NCBI GenBank assembly: GCA_963932465.1
Contig: OZ010793.1
Location: 370,218,595 to 370,282,594 of the forward strand
Reading direction: 5' to 3'
DNA from: Maratus speciosus
Taxonomy: Eukaryota > Arthropoda > Arachnida > Araneae > Salticidae
Length of the DNA: 64,000 nt
This document shows positions 34,586 through 46,451 of this stretch, in pieces; within the stretch, counting starts at the first letter, position 1, and each line of letters opens with the position of its first letter. The notes beneath the pieces were generated by a model that was given only the letters and a program-made list of their open reading frames with translations, did no database searches and was not told where the DNA came from. The translations under genes were made by a program, and so were the position numbers.

Positions 34586-36741
34586 AGACTGTCATAAGTT
34601 TCTATATATCTAACTAGTCCATCTCTTCTTTATATCCACAGACGTTGGGTGATGCTTCTGTGACACTCCTTCACGTATATTTCTACTGCTTGTGTATCGT
34701 AAGGTAAGCAGAGTAATGCAGTGGAATTAATGGAATCTATTCAGCCCTCTAGTATCTTCACCAAAATTGCATCCAAATACTGCATAGTGATTGGGAGTTC
34801 TGTTCCTACAACATTTCACAACATTTAGGTATTTCATCTTTGAGTATGCCATCGTTTACTCAACTACTTGCATTTTTTATATGTTGATAAGCTTGTTGTT
34901 TAATGTGATGACGATCGTCATCAAAAATGCAATAAGAATTTGCTCTCGATGTGAAAAATTTGCTCTCGATATCCTAAATAAATTTTTTTAGTATTTGTTT
35001 TCTGCCGTTTTCTATGATGTTTAGTAGCCGAGTAATTTCCCATAAGATCATTCCCATTAGATCAATTTTTTAGATGTGGATTATATTTGGTGTAAACCAT
35101 CCTGCGGCATAAACTTGGATTACATACTTTGTGAGTGAACCAGACCCTGATGGTCAATCAGAGCTTATATAAAGGAGAATAATTTTATGCGCCTTTGTGA
35201 GCAATCTTGCTTAGGAGAAGTTTCTTGGGTTCCTATTCGCTAGTTCTTCTGAGCCATATCTTGATGAAATAACTTTGCAAATGTCTAGCAGGTATTTCTG
35301 GTATGTGCTGAGGACCCTTTTCTCGATTTTAGGAAAAAATGCTTGAAAATTACTATCTATGGCTTCAAAAATTGAAATTAGAAGGGGAAAAAGCACGTGT
35401 ACAAAAGTTTTCCTACTGGTCCGGTGAATCCCGGGATTCACAGGCCTGTCGGTTAGAATCTAAATTTTGCTAACGATCTTGTCTAATAAATGATGCGAGA
35501 AAATTCACTGGACTTGGAGGTAGCATATGATCAATTGTAATGGTTCATTCTAAACATGTCCCTCGCAGAATGGATGACAACGACTAACAGAATTATCCGT
35601 CTTCAAATGAGCACTCACCGCCAATCAGAGTGTCTACGTTCACTCAAAAAGTACTATGTTATCAAAGTTTGGCCCCAGGATAGTTTAGAATCAAATGTAA
35701 TCCACAGCTAAAGAAGGGATCTAAAAACTCATGGGAAATTACTCAGCTACTAAACAACACACAAAACGGAATAAAACAACTACTAAAAAAAGGTTATTTA
35801 GGACAATGGTTGCTTTGCAAACGTAGAGGGTATTCTTAATTCAGTGCTCTCTGACAATTTCTATCACATTAAACAGCTAGCTACTCAGCATATAACAGTT
35901 GAAAGATGTGAGTAAATGATGGCATACTCAATTCTGAAATATCGACCATCAACTTTGAAGCGGCTAATTATATAAATCTAATTCGTTGGAAAAGTGTTGT
36001 GGTAACAGAACCTCTAATCAATATGCAATTATCGGGTGCAATCTTGGTGAAGATAATAGAAGGCTGAATAGATTACATGAATATCATCCGCACTGCATTA
36101 CAATGTTTGTGTTCTCTTACACAAACAGCAGAAAAATACGTAAGGGTGATCACAGCAGCAGCATCAAAAGTCTGTGGATCCAAAGAAGAGATGTACTAGG
36201 TTGATACATAGAAAACTTATGCCAGTCTTTGGTAAAATAATCACAATTCAATGTATAAATAAAATACTGAGTTCAGATGGTAGGGTGGTCAAGCGATGCA
36301 CTGTTGTGACATGAAATGCACTCACCTCCATGTGATACTTCCTGGGTAGTTTTGAAAGCAACTAAGTAAGAGCTGTATTCTAAACAACAATTACTTGTAT
36401 GACACAACAGAGTGGCAACGCCATTTTTTCACCAAAAGTTGTCACTTTTGTTCCAGTTATACAGAACAAAGATATCTTTTTATCGTTTAAACATGTTAAG
36501 CCATTAATAATAAAGGTTTAAATAACACTTTTAAATAATAACCATCTTTGTAGAATTTTTTTAAATTTTTTGAAAAAATGTCAAATTTTACTCAAAATTT
36601 CGACTTTTGGACCAAAAGCGCAGACTCAAGCCATTTTTTTTCAGCGGTAATATTGCACACAGATGATGTACTAGTATAAAGGCAACTTTTGGCACCTACC
36701 CGTTTTTGATTTTAAAAAATTAATTTTTTTCGCTCCACCCT
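34049..36741 (+). mobile_element. 2.7-kb transposon with ~500-bp terminal inverted repeats
   Basis: The arms 34049-34550 and 36240-36741 are inverted copies along their full length with only scattered differences by eye. The ends read AGGGTGGAGCGAAAAA inward. Both flanks are (TA)n, so target duplication length cannot be told (TA is consistent). A decayed plus-strand gene lies between the arms (35565-36214). The superfamily is unclear: arms this long are unusual for a 2.7-kb element, and Polinton-size coding is absent. Confidence 0.92.
35565..36214 (+). pseudogene. Decayed protein gene of the long-inverted-repeat transposon
   Basis: Coding traces switch frame and are broken by stops. AEWMTTTNRIIRLQ runs from 35565 to a stop at 35707. 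A frame at about 35915-36056 contains FEAANYINLIRWKSVVVTEP, which I recall as a hallmark of an uncharacterised protein family found repeatedly in arthropod and other invertebrate genomes (usual form '.DLI.W....TEPP'). A third piece at about 36108-36194 reads TQTAEKYVRVITAAASKVCG, matching that family's 'TQA.ER.VKLVTEA..KVCG' block. The order is collinear with the family as I remember it. If right, this ties the orphan family to mobile DNA with long inverted repeats. Function is unknown; transposase is the inference. Confidence 0.6.
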
Positions 36742-36751
36742 AATATATATA

Positions 36752-37209
36752 TACCGGGTGTCCCAAAAAGGACTGACTGATTTTAAAATTCAATAACTTG
36801 CAAACGGTGACAGATATTAAAAAAATTCTTGCAGGAGGGTTATGCATAAGGTCAAAAGTTTTATTACAGTGATTTTCAATTTTAGTTCGATTTACAAACA
36901 ATAGATGGCGCTGTAAGCAATAGTCGCTAAATACAGGCTCGATTTTTGGTACTTCGTGGCCCGGATAATACATTTCCATCTCCTTTTTCTGCATGGAACA
37001 AGATAAAGGACCAAAAATCGAGCCTGTATTTAGCGACTATTGCTCACAGCGCCATCTATTGTTTGTAAATCGAACTAAAATTGAAAATCACTGTAATAAA
37101 ACTTTTGACCTTATGCATAACCCTCCTGCAAGAATTTTTTTAATATCTGTCACCGTTTGCAAGTTATTGAATTTTAAAATCAGTCAGTCCTTTTTGGGAC
37201 ACCCGGTAT
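36752..37209. mobile_element. 458-bp near-perfect palindromic MITE
   Basis: Starts ACCGGGTGTCCCAAAAAGG and ends with its inverse, flanked by TA repeats. The arms (36752-36960 and 37003-37209) mirror each other nearly base for base around a 40-bp centre, and each includes AGATGGCGCTGT/ACAGCGCCATCT. The two open frames, on opposite strands, encode almost the same peptide because of the palindrome. Neither is a gene. Confidence 0.95.
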
Positions 37210-37551
37210 ATATATTATCAAGTTATTATCCTAACCAACTAGCGGATTCCACAGTCCTTAAAACCTTGCATAAAAGCTCCTGTATGGATTTTTTTAGAGT
37301 AAAGAAATAAAATTTTCCTAAAATTGTTTATGAGCGAAAGATGAAAAACGCGCCTAAATGACTGATTTCAGAAATATTGGAAAGTTTGTTGCTTGGGGAT
37401 GAAAACTAATACGGTGATAAAAAAGACAGCTGGTGAACATGGAAAAAATTGTAGTTTTATTTTAATATTCTTGACCTGATTATATAGTAATTACATTCTA
37501 TTATTAAGTAATTTTACTAATATTAACCAAACTGCCTATTTTATTTGCGCC

Positions 37552-37584
<33 letters not shown>

Positions 37585-37681
37585 AAATATGCAAAATAGA
37601 AAGCAGGAAATAAAGGTCAACTGGTTAACTTTTTATCTAGGATTTGTATTTATTTAAAACCTAAAAAACATCATATTATTA

Positions 37682-38475
37682 CAGGGATGGCGAACTTTTT
37701 TGAGTATGCGTTTAAAATTATTATGTACTAATATTCAAACGAGTCAAAAACACTTTAACGTAGATAAAATCAATAATTAATATTAATAGAAATTTTACTT
37801 AAATATTTTTACACTTATACTAAATTCGATTCCTGACTTATTTATCATGCTGTATTTACTCAATAATATAGCCAATGTCGCATCGAATTTCGTATTAATA
37901 ATCTATAAATGAGATTTTCTTTTATTTTATACTTCCAAATCAGATCATTTTTAGTTCTTCAGGTAGAATAAATTCAATAGATACACAATTATGATATTTA
38001 CACTGACAATTAAAATTCAATTTTCAAAATTAAAAACCACTTATAATAAAACCTAAAATAATTTAAAACCCTAAACCTAAATAAAGTAAAACCTAATCTA
38101 AAATAGAACCTTGTCAATTAGGTATATTAATATGGAAACTACCTCTTAATATTCAATTTTCACAAATAAAACCTTTGAAACTTGACAAAGAAGCAAAATG
38201 ATTTGTAAAACTCTGTATGTTGAAAGGTTTAGCGAGAAAATGACGCTACAGTGTTCTTTGATTGAAATTTATAATATCTTAGATCATCCAAAACTAGCGG
38301 ATTATTTTAAAGTAAGTTATATACCTGTTACACAAAACTGTTCTTTTTGTTTAAAAAAAAAAAAAAAAAAGTTTTTCCTCCATAAACTGAATGTAATCTA
38401 CAACTTTTTTCGAGTGCCAGAGAAGTTTTCTTATGTGCCAAGTTCGGCACGCGTGCCATAGGTTCGCCATCCCTG
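37682..38475. mobile_element. hAT-like MITE, 794 bp
   Basis: Ends CAGGGATGGCGAAC and GTTCGCCATCCCTG form 14-bp perfect terminal inverted repeats of the Charlie/hAT style, flanked by the 8-bp duplication TATTATTA (37674-37681, 38476-38483). Just inside the right end lies GTTCGGCACGCGTGCCATAG. No transposase coding. Removal restores exact 461-bp spacing of the host array. Confidence 0.95.
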
Positions 38476-39430
38476 TATTATTAAGTTATTATCCTAATCA
38501 ACTAGAGGATTCTACAGTCCTTAAAACATTGCATAAAATCTCTTGTGAGGAATTTTTTTAGAGTAAAGAAATAAAATTTTCCTAAAATTGTTTATGATGT
38601 ATTAAAGATGAAAACCGCACCTAAATGACCGATTTCAGAAAGGAAGGGGAAATTAAGAATTAGGAAGTTTGATGCTCGGAGGTGAAAACTGAAACAGGGA
38701 TGAAAAGGACAGTTGGTGAATATGAAATATATATATGTATTTTTTTTTCAGACCTTATTATATAGTTTAATACTTTCTATAATTAAGTAATTTTACTAAT
38801 ATTAACCAAACTGCCTATTTTATTTGTGCCAATAAACCAAAAAAGAAAGAAAAACTATCTAAAAAAACAGGAAATAAAAATTAAGTGGTCAACTTTTGAT
38901 CTAGGATTTTTATTTGTTTGAAACACAAAAAAGAAATATTATTAAGTTATTATCTTAACCCAGTAGCGGCTTCCTCAGCCCTTAAAAATCTTGCATAAAC
39001 CCTAAGATACGAAAATTTTTTAGAGTAAATAAATAAAAATTTCTTAAAATTGTTTACGAGCGAAAGATGAAAACCGTGCGTAAATGACTAATTTAAAAAA
39101 AGAATAGGTGAAAAAGAAGGGGAGAAACTAAGAATTAGGAAAAGAGATGCTCAGAGGGGAAAACTGAAGCGAGATTGGAAAAGACAACAGGTAAACATGA
39201 AAATAAAATTATAGTTTTCTTTTATTATTATGACCCAATTGTATAATTTACTGCTTTATATAATTAGTTTTACTAATATTAACCATACAGCCTATTTTAT
39301 TTGCGTTTTAAAGTTAGGGGTATAAAGAGGTATATAGAGGTATAAACTTAGAGGTTTAAAGTTAGTATATCTAAAAATACAAAGCAGGGAATAAAGGGCA
39401 AGTGGTTAACTTTTTATCTAGGATAAGGAA

Positions 39431-40033
39431 GACAAGCATTATAGCAAGCGTGACATTGAGATTAAAAATTAAAATACAGTAAAACTTCTCAAAATAAGGG
39501 ATATTTGAATTTGTATGAAATCGATTGGGTAGAAATTGAAGAATCTGAAATACAACTTAATGAATCACAATTTATTCAAGATTGGCTCAAAATATTTTGA
39601 AAATTAATAGAGAATTTAGAAAGTATCGAAAATGCAAGAATATCAGGCATTATAAAAAGGATAATGATAATTCTATAACATGGAATTAAAAGTCAGACAC
39701 AAAGTGTTGTTTAAAGAAGCCGTTTTGACCATTTTTTCTCGAGACATTATTTTCGAAAATAAATAATATGAGAAACTCAAATAGAAACCTTTCGTCCGAT
39801 GACTTTAATTCAGCTTACAGATAACTTACAGTCAACTTATGGCTTACTTTACTCTGTTAAAAATAAATAAGGTTCGAAGAAGAAGTAAGGTTACTAAAAT
39901 TTTAATCTTATCAGTACTAAAATAATTTTATCTGACGGTTATCATTCTCTTTTACAGGTAGTTTGAAGTTTAATGATTCGTAATACAACGTTGTTATTGA
40001 ATTTTCTCTTTGTTTTAAAACATGAGCCGAAAA
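39431..40033. other. Unassigned stretch with weak transposon traces
   Basis: ACAGTAAAACTTCTCAAAAT at about 39477 resembles the start of a Tigger or mariner element. A following plus-strand reading WVEIEESEIQLNESQFIQDW (about 39528-39587) looks protein-like but ends at a stop soon after. Too little to classify. Confidence 0.3.
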
Positions 40034-40700
40034 GAAAATGAAGCATTTTCAAAACGCTTTGTCTAATATTGGGAAAACATTGCTGGAAGAAATAAAACAA
40101 CGATGTTTATAGAATTTATAAATGAAGGAAAGAACAAAATAACTATATATTGAGATATTGATATATGAAGAAAATGAAGCATTTTTAAAAAGTTTTGTTC
40201 AATTAGGAAAACACTGCTAGAAGAAATAAAATAACGATGTTTATAGAACTTCTAAATGAAGGAAAGAACAAAATAACTATATATTGCGATATTGTTATAT
40301 GAAGAAAATGAAGCATTTTCAAAAAAATTTGTCTAATTGGGAAAACATTGCTGGAAGAAATAAAACAACAACGATGTTTATACAATTTCTAAATGAAGGA
40401 AAGAACAAAATAACTATATATTGAGTTATTGATATATGAAGAAAATGAAGCATTTAAAAACGTTTTGTCCAATTCGGAAACATTGCTGGAAGAAATAAAA
40501 CAACGATGTTTATACAATTTCTAAATGAAGGAAAGAATAAAATAACTATATATTAAGATATTGAGATATAAAGAAAATGAAGCATTTTCAAAACGATTTG
40601 TCCAATATTGGGAAAACATTGCTGAAAGAAATAAAACAATGATGTTTATGCAATTTCTAGATAAAAGAAAGAAAAAAATAACTATATATTGAGATATAAA
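40034..40700. repeat. Five tandem copies (~128-137 bp) of a transposase N-terminal segment
   Basis: Unit starts (GAAAATGAAGCATTT) at 40034, 40170, 40304, 40441 and 40573, with a partial at 40701; spacings 136, 134, 137, 132, 128. The centre of that range, about 132 bp or 44 codons, gives readings such as YWENIAGRNKTTMF and NEGKNKITIY in each copy. The array therefore appears to be an internally amplified coding segment rather than unrelated satellite. Confidence 0.9.
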
Positions 40701-41460
40701 GAAAATAAAACAGCAGAATAAAAAGACTTAAAGGGCGTGAACTATCTAAATCTACACTAAGAATGGTTCACAAGGCTGACCAAGCAGGGAATGTCTTCAA
40801 CAAAAACACTTCAATTTCCACCAGTTCAGCTGCCAAAACATTGAACTTAACTCAATAAATTTTAATGTATATTAAAAAGGAAAAATTGTGGATTATAGAA
40901 TTTGTAACAACAAACTGTTCTAAAATACAAAGAAGATCAGAGAAAAAAAAAAAGAAAAAAAAAACCGGTCAAAATCAGGGTGTTTACGCTTCTATAGAAA
41001 AATGTTTGGGAAAACTCTCATTTTGAATGATGAAACTTATGTGCCTAAACATCCAGCAGATATACCAGTGCAAAAATATTTTCAATTCTTCTGGCTCAAA
41101 AGAAATTGATTATAGTCATAAAGTCAATCGTAAGCAATTTTTTCAATAAATGTTTAGTTTGGCAAGCCTTGATGATGCTGGAAATGTATCAGAACCGTTT
41201 AATTGTGAAGACTTTTTGAATGCTAAAATTTATCACGAGCAGTTTATCAAAGAAGCATTATAAAAAGGATAAAATAATTTCTTGGCCAGATATGGTTTGT
41301 TCACATTATGCAGAAAATGTAACTGGTTATCTGAAATCTGAAAACATAGAAACTTTAATTTCGTTGATCATATAAATTATTTAGTTACCGTTTTTATTAT
41401 CATTAAATTTCATAGAGAATCTTTTTAACTCGCTTTAAGTAATATTACCTTTAAGTATTA
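40034..41460 (+). pseudogene. Decayed mariner/rosa-like transposase
   Basis: Traces in order: repeated N-terminal segment (40034-40700), LSKSTLRMVHKADQAG (about 40745-40793), ILNDETYVPKHPADIPVQKY at about 41020-41090 (a DE[TS]Y first-Asp block), VWQALMM at about 41161, and ISWPDMVCSHYAENV at about 41278-41325. The last resembles the second-Asp block 'FWPDLASCHY' of rosa-type ITm elements. Frames shift between blocks and stops are frequent, so the gene is dead. A third acidic block is not clear. Terminal repeats were not found. It lies between the 461-bp arrays. Confidence 0.6.
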
Positions 41461-41609
41461 GAAACGAAAATCTCTTAGTCAAAATTTTCTTATATTACAT
41501 CATTAGCGATGAAGAAGAAATAACAAGTTAAAAGAAATAGATAGCAGCAGAAAAAAAATAAGTACTTTATAAGGCAGTTCGTCTAATTTTCGAAACTAGA
41601 TCGATATAT

Positions 41610-42010
41610 AGACCGGGAGTTTGCAGCACAGACAATCACCTCATCGAGTTCACGGATGAAATTCTAGGATTAGTTAAATCTTTATTCGCATATTAAAACG
41701 CAATCGGTCTGCCAAGTCATATCTTGGTGGTCATACCCAAGTCATACCTTAAAACCCGATTTTAGCAGCTGACTCGTAGGTTTATCATTGTGTTTTCCTG
41801 CTCCCAGTCCTCCCTGTTTTCTTTTGGTGCAGGAAAACACAATGGTAAACTTACGAGTCAGCCGCTAAAATCGGGTTTTCAGGTATTTTCCACCAAGATA
41901 TAACTTGTCAGACCGATTGTGTTTTAATATGCGAATCAAGATTTAACTAATCATAGAATTTCATCCGTGAACTCGATGAGGTGGTTGTCTGTACTGCCAG
42001 CTCCTGATCT
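41610..42010. repeat. ~400-bp fold-back (inverted repeat) element
   Basis: The arms 41610-41800 and 41830-42010 mirror each other with a few substitutions and small indels around a 29-bp centre. Shared words include CCTCATCGAGTTCACGGATG and its inverse. Ends are not sharp and no target duplication was found. Probably a MITE. Confidence 0.88.
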
Positions 42011-42349
42011 AATAAGTTTGTCCTGTAGATAGTGGATAATAAAATATAAGGGATGAGACATAATGGCATTGACACTGAATCAACTAGTTCGAAGGACCTA
42101 GCAACTAAACAGATCTCCTTCTTCAGCAACTTCATGGAAAATCTGAAAACGCGTCTAATGTTCATCAGGCTAGAGGGATAAAAAAAATAATTGGGGCATT
42201 ACCTAAAAAGAAATATAGTGAAGAGAAAAAGTTCCTAAAACACTTAATGGATTTAGCCGAATATGGAAAAGGAAAAGCTTTAAAGTGGCATGACAACATG
42301 GATAAAAGTTGCTGGATCATGCTTGTAAAAATCTTCGCCTATTCTATAT

Positions 42350-42540
42350 TATACAGGAGAAACGTGTCCATACCGACAGACAGACAAGCAGACAGAGTCA
42401 GACTCACAGACCGACATTTTGTACAAACGTGTTTTTCGGGTTCTTTGACCCCTAAAATGTATAAATCCGTCGAAAACCGGAATTCGAAAATTTTCACGAA
42501 TCGAATACTTTCTTCTTGTAAAGACAGAAGAATGTAAAAA
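42350..42540 (+). repeat. Interspersed-repeat tail with CAGACAGAC tract
   Basis: A CAGACAGAC-type tract is followed by ACAAACGTGTTTTTCGGGTT, then CCCCTAAAATGTATAAAT, and a block ending TTCTTGTAAAGACAGAAGA. I recall very similar 3' blocks recurring in insect and other arthropod genomes as the tail of a dispersed repeat, but cannot name the family. Not a gene. Confidence 0.35.
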
Positions 42541-42544
42541 TAGT

Positions 42545-43010
42545 AAGTTGTCCGTAACAGTGACGTCACTTTACCGATGATAACAGCAGACGATTAAATT
42601 TGACTTTTGCTACAATTTTTTAAACTTCTAAATGTTCACATTTTCAATTTTTAAACCGTCAAATAAGGATAAAAGTGTACTTCCAAACGCAATTTGTTTG
42701 AAAATTGTATCGCGATTTCCTTATTTTTTATTGTTTTTAAAATGATTTTCAAGCATAATTTTTTTTTTATATTTATCCCTATCGCGTGCAGATGATTACT
42801 AAAGATAAATCCGTTTGCACTTAAATTAATATAAATAGCTCAGCATTTGTTTCCAGCTTATATTTCCTAACGAAATTTAAACATTCATCAATCCAAAAAA
42901 AAAAAATTAAACACAAATTTAAGACATATAATGAAAGTATGCACTTGAATCACTGAAGTAATCAGAATCAAAAAGGCTGATTGTAAATAGGATTTGGAGA
43001 TTTCGTCGGC
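42545..43010. repeat. Dispersed repeat, inverted relative of 6546-7040
   Basis: Contains GTGACGTCAC-type sequence, AAACTTCTAAATG, a CAATTTGTTTGAAAATTGTAT block shared with 8700-8760, and a right part ending GGAGATTTCGTCGGC, compare CGCCAAAAAATTTCGCGAC at 6550. Diverged; borders approximate. Confidence 0.5.
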
Positions 43011-43160
43011 TGTTAATTCCTGGCATGAGACCTATAGAAAACTATATTTTTAAATAAATTTTAAAACTTTATTTGGACCCATAATTGCTATTTTTCATAT
43101 AAGTATGATTTTTCGTATTGTTAGTGCGCATTCTAAATATAGATAAATGCATATAATAAA

Positions 43161-43680
43161 CTAGCCGTCTTTGGTGACCAGTTTGCTCTCCCTTAAACGT
43201 ATGCTAAGCATTGTATCATGTCACTTTTATACAAAATTTAATTTACTTGCTCAATCCTTCTCCAAATCCGAAGATTCTGATACAGAAATCCTGAACTCGG
43301 CATTTTTATGATAGCCGGACGCAGATGATAAATCGCCAAACATTGTACCTGTCGTACTTTTTCGCATTTCATTAATTTCATTTAAAATATAGTACTTTCA
43401 CTCATTTTATTTAAAATACATAACTTTAATTTAAAACTAAAATATTTAACAATCAAAGCTTTGTTTTAATTTACCACGCGAAAAACTGTTTATGGCAGTC
43501 GAATGAAATGGACTATTATAATACTGATGGCATGATGGCGATGGAACAATATTTGGCGATTTATCACCTGGGCCCGACTAACATTAAATTACCAAATTGG
43601 CCGTCTGGCATACAAAAAGCGAAGTGGTCAACCCGGAACTATTGATGACAGTCACATGACTTAGGCTTTTATTATATAGA
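43161..43680 (-). mobile_element. Non-autonomous Helitron C, 520 bp
   Basis: Minus orientation. The 5' end at 43680 is TCTATATAATAAAAGCCTAA, preceded by host A; the 3' end at 43161 is CTAG, followed by host T. Interior blocks GTCATGTGACTGTCATCAAT and CCACTTCGCTTTTTGTATGC are shared with Helitron A (14880-14937). A terminal hairpin is less clear than in Helitron 1 (CTGGTCACCAAAGACGG). No coding. Confidence 0.85.
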
Positions 43681-44023
43681 TGTAAAAAATGCATTATATA
43701 TATATATATATAAAGTTTTCTCGTATATTCAGTGACTCGGGAAACCTGGGTATATCCTCTTGTAATTTATAAAGGAATAGAAGACTCGAGATCCGTTTAA
43801 ATATTGTTTTGGAGTACATTGTCTGCGAAAATGAATTGTATTTTATTTTATAAAACAATTAGCTTTTATTTACAGAAACAATTAATTTAGTAACTCTACA
43901 TTTTGCTCAAACCTTAACTGCGAACTTGATATCAATTATTTGACATGTAAGATAAAACAGAAAAAGCATTTTCAAATTACTTTCTAAAATGTAACACCGT
44001 ATATAACCAATATTTTTTAATTA

Positions 44024-44066
<43 letters not shown>

Positions 44067-44220
44067 AAATCTCAAATAATTTGGATTCTATATAATTTCA
44101 TATACTACACTTTTTAGTTGTTGGCACGTCATAGCCAAATACAAAATAAATAAATAAAAAAAAAATGTCGATGTGAAAAACCTGATGTATGATTATTTGA
44201 AAGTATAAAAAATTACAATT

Positions 44221-45010
44221 TTAAGTTATTATCCTAACCAACAAAGGCCTTCTACAGTCCTTAAAAACCTTGCATAAAACTTCCCGTATAAAGTAAATAA
44301 ATAACATTTTCCTAAAATTGTTAACGAGTAAAGGACGAAAACGCGCCTCATTGGCGGACTTCAGACAGAAAGAGTGAGAAGAAAATGGGAGAACTGAGAG
44401 CGAAAGATGAAGAAGGATGCCGATAGATGAAAAACGGCACAAGGGAAGATAAAGGCAGCTAGCGAACATGAAAAGAGAAAAAAAAAAACATTATTTTCTT
44501 TTAACATTCTGATACGGTCCCATTCTTTGTTTTTATCATTTTACTAATTCTAAATAAACCGTCTGATTTAATAGTCCTAAAACCAAAGGGGGAAACAAAA
44601 TATCCATAAAGAAATGTTAGGAAATGAAGTCCAAATTGGTGACTTTTGATCTAGAATGCGTAGTTAGTTGATTAAATACTTTGTAATAAAAATTTTTGTT
44701 GTTGGTGTTAAATGTATGCAGAATAAAATCCTAAAAAGTATCAAGCAATTAATTTATTTTCCTAAATAAGTAATAGCTTCCATAAAATCTCTCGCATGAA
44801 ACTTTTGGAATAAATAAATACAATTTTCCAAACATTGTTAAGGGCAAAAGACGAAACCGCACCTAAATGACTGATTAAGGGGGGGGGGGGGGATGGGCGA
44901 GAAGAGAGGAGAGGAACTGAGAGCAGAAGACTGTAAGAGGAGGAATGGTGCTGTAATGGTGAAAACTAAACGAGGGATAAAAAAAATAGCTGATAAACAT
45001 GGGAAAAAAA
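44221..45010. repeat. Two diverged units of the 461-bp repeat
   Basis: GTTATTATCCTAACCAACA at 44225, then a second unit beginning at about 44752. Both carry TTGCATAAAA or CGCATGAAA, TTTTCCTAAAATTGTT-like and GAAAAC.GCGCCT-like blocks in the order of the array at 32255-39430. A G-run at about 44880-44892 interrupts the second. Open frames in this stretch are repeat by-products. A preceding A-run (44024-44064) is notable only as low complexity. Confidence 0.75.
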
Positions 45011-45254
45011 AAATGCACAGTTGCAGGTTTATAATGCGATTGGATATAGTGAACTCTTTTAACGCAGAAAGAAAAATGGTTGGATTAACGCGGTTGTTAT
45101 AAAAGAAACTTAGATATCGCGAACAAATATTTAGTGCAAGAACATTTTTTAGGTGCGTTCGTAATTATATAAATACGTAGCACCTATAGTCGTCGTTCTG
45201 TCCGTATGTCTGTCCGTCCGCATATAACAGAGCAAAATCTACCGAATCAAATTG

Positions 45255-45610
45255 TTTGAAATTTAAAATGTATAATTGTTGCATAATTTTGTCGAGTCGT
45301 TTCAAATTTTATGAAAATCGGATGTATAGTTTAATTACAGGGACAGTCAAAAGTTTTCCGTTACATTACGGCCAATGGGAAAAAATTATTGCAAGTGTAT
45401 TTTAATGATGTTACAGCCTTCCGAATGATCTGAAATTTTAAATATATAATTGTTGCAAAATCTTGTCAAGTCATTTCAAATTTTATGAAAATCGGATGTA
45501 TAGTTTAATTACAGGGACAGTCAAAAGTTTTCCGTTACATTAAGGCCAATGGGAAAAAATTATTTCATGTGCATTTTAATGATGTTACAGCCATTCGAAC
45601 AGAATGAAAT
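45255..45610. repeat. 174-bp tandem duplication
   Basis: GAAAATCGGATGTATAGTTT at 45313 recurs at 45487. Both copies continue with TTACAGGGACAGTCAAAAG and GGCCAATGGGAAAAAATTAT. The preceding TGTCCGTATGTCTGTCCGTC tract (about 45200) resembles the tail-type repeat at 42350. Confidence 0.92.
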
Positions 45611-46447
45611 GGATATGCACTTATGAAGTGCATTAAAATATACATTAATTACAATATGCGGTGCAAAAAATATTTATAAAACTAGATGTAGTACGAAAGC
45701 ACCACATTTGTCACGTTTGACGAGCAATTTCCAACTTATTTTTCTTATTTTCCATAAACAAAATGTGCCACTTCCATGTGTGTAGTTGAAATTAAGTGAA
45801 TCAAATTTTAATATAAATCATTAATTTTTCTTTTCTTTAAACATTTTTATAGGTACTTGATCCTTTAAGAAAAAATAAATAAAATGCCATGAAAAAATAC
45901 AGTAAAACTGACTAATTTTTATTTTTGTTTATTTATTTATTTTTTACAAAATAAACTCTTCATATTAATGAAAATTTGATTCTTAATTTTACGAAATGTA
46001 CCCAAAATCTGCCCAAAAAGAAATAGCGAAGCAACTGAAAAAATATATGTTAAGGTTTTGGCATTTTGATCATACTGATGCAATGAAACAATACAAACTC
46101 TGAAAAATTAATTTAAAGATTGCAATTAAGATACATTTAAAAGGAAATAGATGCAATAAAATGTCCTTTTCAGATTTTTATAATCTTCGGAACTTTACGT
46201 AACTACGGAGGAATAAATACATTTTAACACTAACTGATGCATATATGCGCCATCATTTGTAAAATTATCGTTAAGAAATTCTAATTTCTCTCCAGTAATT
46301 TTGAATAGCTATTTTTGGTATTGTAATTATAGATATTTCGTGAATAATTTAAATAAAAATTAGTATTAAAAATTTTCTGGTGTCATGTCTAAATTTCTGA
46401 ATTAAAAAAAAAAAATTTCAATACTGTTTGGCTCACTTGTATAACTG
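45611..46447. other. Non-coding AT-rich stretch
   Basis: No gene or repeat recognised. Confidence 0.5.
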
Positions 46448-46451
46448 TTAA

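Larger units (their letters stand above)
32255..39430. repeat. 461-bp tandem array split by four elements
   Basis: Unit anchors (GTTATTATCCTAACC-type) at 32255, 37222, 38485 and 38946. The last two are 461 bp apart. Subtracting the hAT-like insertion (794 bp plus its 8-bp duplication) makes the 37222-38485 gap exactly 461 as well. Subtracting the three elements between the first two anchors leaves about 520, the excess matching (TA)n and A-runs. Units share CTTGCATAAAA, GAGCGAAAGATGAAAA and AACCAAACTGCC. Related, more diverged units occur at 44221-45010. Confidence 0.92.

Noticed and set aside
35211..35441. 76-codon minus-strand frame inside the long-arm transposon
   Set aside because: Opposite in sense to the recognisable decayed gene of the same element, with no independent support.
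36740..37310. Two open frames on opposite strands with almost identical peptides
   Set aside because: They are the two arms of a 458-bp palindromic MITE read in both directions.
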